Source: Hyphomicrobiales bacterium
GTDB taxonomy: Bacteria; Pseudomonadota; Alphaproteobacteria; Rhizobiales; Methylopilaceae
Assembly: GCA_022842205.1 (NCBI GenBank)
Contig: JALHQA010000001.1
Coordinates: forward strand, 62,001-126,000
Length of the DNA stretch: 64,000 nucleotides
Direction of reading: 5' to 3'
Shown: positions 62,364 to 64,000 of the stretch, piece after piece
Layout: the number at the start of each line of letters is the position of its first letter
Position numbering within the stretch: the stretch's first letter is position 1
Position numbers and translations under genes: made by a program
Notes under the pieces: model-generated
The model's input: the letters and a program-made list of their open reading frames with translations, nothing else
Databases searched by the model: none
Told to the model about the DNA's origin: nothing

Positions 62364-63737
62364 ATGACAAGCGACCCCGATATCTCCGCCAAGAGCCTCG
62401 CCCGTCTCCGGGACCAGCACGGCCTGACCCAGGCGTCTGCGGCCGCCGAGATCGGCGTGTCGCAGGCGACCTATTCGCGATGGGAGAAGGACAACAACGA
62501 ACCGACGGGCGCGGCGCGCCGGGCGTTGGCGGACTGGGTGACGCGGCGGACAGGTGGTGCGGCCCCGGCCCTGAATGCGGCATTCCCCGTGCGGCTCGGA
62601 ATTTCCGATCCTGACAAGGCCGAGGAGCTGGCCGGCCAGCTGTCAGGCGCCGGCTACCGCCGGGTCGACCCGCCGATCGTTCAGCCGGCGGCGCCGTTCC
62701 TCGACGTGTCGGGCGAGGATTTGCGGCGGCGGATGTTCCTGACGTCCGACGCGGAAGGCAACGAACTCTGCCTGCGGCCGGACCTGACCATCCCGACGGC
62801 GCGGCTGCACCTTGCGAGCGGCGATGCGGACACGGCCCGCTCCTACTTCTACCTCGGCCCGGTGTTCCGCCAGCGCGAGAGCGGCGGCAGCGAGGTTCAG
62901 CAGGCCGGAATCGAGATTTTCGGCGCGGCCAATGCCGAAGACGCCGAAGCCGAAGTCATCGCCCGCAGCGCGGATGCGCTCCGTCTGTACGGCATCGGCG
63001 ACGCCGAACTGAAAATGGGCGACCGCGGCCTGATCGCGGCTTTCCTCGAGGCGCTGAACATCCCGCGTGCCTGGCGGCGACGATTAATGCGCGATGTCGC
63101 GCGACAGGCCGGGCTCGGCCGCGATCTCGCCGCGCTGGCGCCTTCCCCGGCCACCGGCAGCAGCCATGCCGCGTTTCTCGCGGCGCTCGACGGCGCTGAT
63201 CCGAAGGCCGCACGGGCCGTGGTTGAGGACATGCTGTCGCTTGCCGGGATCAGCCAGGTCGGCGGCCGCAGCCCAAGCGACATCGCCGAACGTTTCATCG
63301 AACAGGCCAGCCTGCGCGCGTCGGCATCGCTGCCCGCCGCGACGCATGACGCGCTGACGGATTTCCTGACGGTCGAGGCCCGGCTGGACGACGCCTTGAA
63401 GGACCTGCGTGCCGTTGTTACGGCGGCGAAGAAAACCGGTGCAATCGGCGTTGCTGGCGAGGTCGATGCCGCGCTCGCATCGTTTGAAACGCGCAGCCGG
63501 AAACTTTCCGAGCGCATCGAGACGAACGGCGCGATTTTCTCGACGTCGTTCGGACGCCAGCTGGACTACTATACCGGCCTCGTTTTCGAATTCCGCACGC
63601 CGCGCATACCCATGCTCGGCCCGCTTGTCGGCGGAGGACGCTATGACGGACTGATGGCCGCCCTCGGCGCTAAAAGGCCGGTACCCGCTGTCGGCTGTGC
63701 GCTGTTTGTCGAACGCATGACGGAGGCGGCGCAATGA
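62364..63737 (+). CDS. hisZ: HisZ, ATP phosphoribosyltransferase regulatory subunit, fused to an N-terminal XRE-type HTH
   Basis: A 457-residue product. Residues about 11-59 are a Cro/C1-type [15 protein letters not shown], then [18 protein letters not shown] and [15 protein letters not shown] short linker leads to HisZ proper from about residue 76: [49 protein letters not shown], and [14 protein letters not shown]. HisZ is a catalytically inactive HisRS paralogue that activates the short HisG. There is no stop or strong internal start between the parts, though a GTG at 62589 could start a normal-size form. hisG overlaps by 4 bp. Confidence 0.92.
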   Translation: MTSDPDISAKSLARLRDQHGLTQASAAAEIGVSQATYSRWEKDNNEPTGAARRALADWVTRRTGGAAPALNAAFPVRLGISDPDKAEELAGQLSGAGYRRVDPPIVQPAAPFLDVSGEDLRRRMFLTSDAEGNELCLRPDLTIPTARLHLASGDADTARSYFYLGPVFRQRESGGSEVQQAGIEIFGAANAEDAEAEVIARSADALRLYGIGDAELKMGDRGLIAAFLEALNIPRAWRRRLMRDVARQAGLGRDLAALAPSPATGSSHAAFLAALDGADPKAARAVVEDMLSLAGISQVGGRSPSDIAERFIEQASLRASASLPAATHDALTDFLTVEARLDDALKDLRAVVTAAKKTGAIGVAGEVDAALASFETRSRKLSERIETNGAIFSTSFGRQLDYYTGLVFEFRTPRIPMLGPLVGGGRYDGLMAALGAKRPVPAVGCALFVERMTEAAQ

Positions 63738-64000
63738 GCAACCCGTTGCTGGTGTCCGTACCGTCCAAGGGACGGCTTCAGGAAAATGCCTTCTCCTTCT
63801 TCGCGCAGGCCGGGCTGCCGGTGTCGCGCCCCGGCGGCGCGCGCGAATATCGGGGAGCCTTTGCCGGGCTTGACGGCGCACAGATCCAGTTTCTGTCGGC
63901 GAGCGAGATCGCCAAGGAGCTGTCGCTCGGCAATGTCCATCTCGGCGTGACGGGAGAGGACCTGATCCGCGAGGAGATTCCGCACACCGACGAACGCGTT
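63734..64000 (+). CDS. hisG: ATP phosphoribosyltransferase catalytic subunit (partial, runs off the window)
   Basis: The ATG at 63734 overlaps the hisZ TGA (ATGA). The visible 89 residues show [19 protein letters not shown], and [20 protein letters not shown] followed by EDLIREE, the N-terminal half of HisG, first enzyme of histidine synthesis. Being next to hisZ, it should be the short form that needs HisZ. The rest is outside the window. Confidence 0.93.
   Translation, partial: MSNPLLVSVPSKGRLQENAFSFFAQAGLPVSRPGGAREYRGAFAGLDGAQIQFLSASEIAKELSLGNVHLGVTGEDLIREEIPHTDERV

Noticed and set aside
1-64000. tRNA, rRNA, CRISPR arrays, insertion sequences, prophage or genomic-island signs
   Set aside because: I looked through all gaps between genes; they are short, and none shows tRNA cloverleaf patterns, repeat-spacer arrays, transposase genes or integrase genes. 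The gene content is mostly core functions.

Overview
The window is a gene-dense, high-G+C stretch of chromosome from an alphaproteobacterium, most likely of the Rhizobiales/Hyphomicrobiales. This rests on gene families and order read by eye: a coxB-coxA-ctaB-coxF-ctaG-coxC cluster followed by DUF983, SURF1, thrC, an M16 peptidase and a RimJ-type acetyltransferase; a cysQ-DUF4170-acyltransferase-waaA-lpxK lipid A cluster next to DUF2093; a TipF-like EAL protein; a long alphaproteobacterial HisRS; and short-patch palindromic repeats. I cannot name a genus. I saw no rRNA, tRNA, CRISPR array, insertion sequence or prophage.

Layout. 1-6 kb: two related tiny membrane proteins, a DMT-type protein, a SemiSWEET, an NCS2 purine permease and a large sensor with PAS, GGDEF and EAL domains. 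5.7-16.2 kb: the cytochrome c oxidase cluster and its downstream neighbours, all on the minus strand. 16.4-25.1 kb: housekeeping genes (IalB-like, rsmD, a pseudouridine synthase with a very long Arg/Gly/Pro tail, tadA, patatin, a phosphotransferase-like protein lacking key residues, mutL, pgi). 25.2-33.1 kb: an M16 pair (one active-type, one lacking the zinc motif), a BamF/DUF3035-like protein, lspA, ileS, ribF. 33.3-34.4 kb: an isolated cheY-cheZ pair. 34.4-38.8 kb: lipid A/KDO genes. 39-47.2 kb: ubiA, a lytic transglycosylase, rsmE, an L,D-transpeptidase, gshA, transporters, a LysR/DUF1127 pair. 47.2-55.8 kb: a Kef-type antiporter, purD, xseA, a HAD protein, then a TipF-like EAL protein divergent from a sigma-54 activator with a degenerate receiver. 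55.8-64 kb: a region with several intergenic repeats, an MHS-type permease, a LysR/azoR pair, and the histidine genes hisS, hisZ and hisG (cut off by the window end).

The most unusual feature is at the right edge. HisZ, the regulatory subunit of ATP phosphoribosyltransferase, has an in-frame N-terminal Cro/C1-type helix-turn-helix. Upstream lie two near-identical 13-bp direct repeats 52 bp apart, in an AT-rich intergenic region shared with a divergent small gene. Together with hisG starting in a 4-bp overlap, this suggests a histidine-enzyme subunit that also binds its own promoter. Other points of interest are a low-G+C patch inside hisS, a repeat element that writes the C-termini of two convergent genes, a ~230-bp imperfect tandem duplication, and several proteins whose folds are kept but whose catalytic residues are lost (c-di-GMP enzymes, receiver, kinase-like and M16 proteins).
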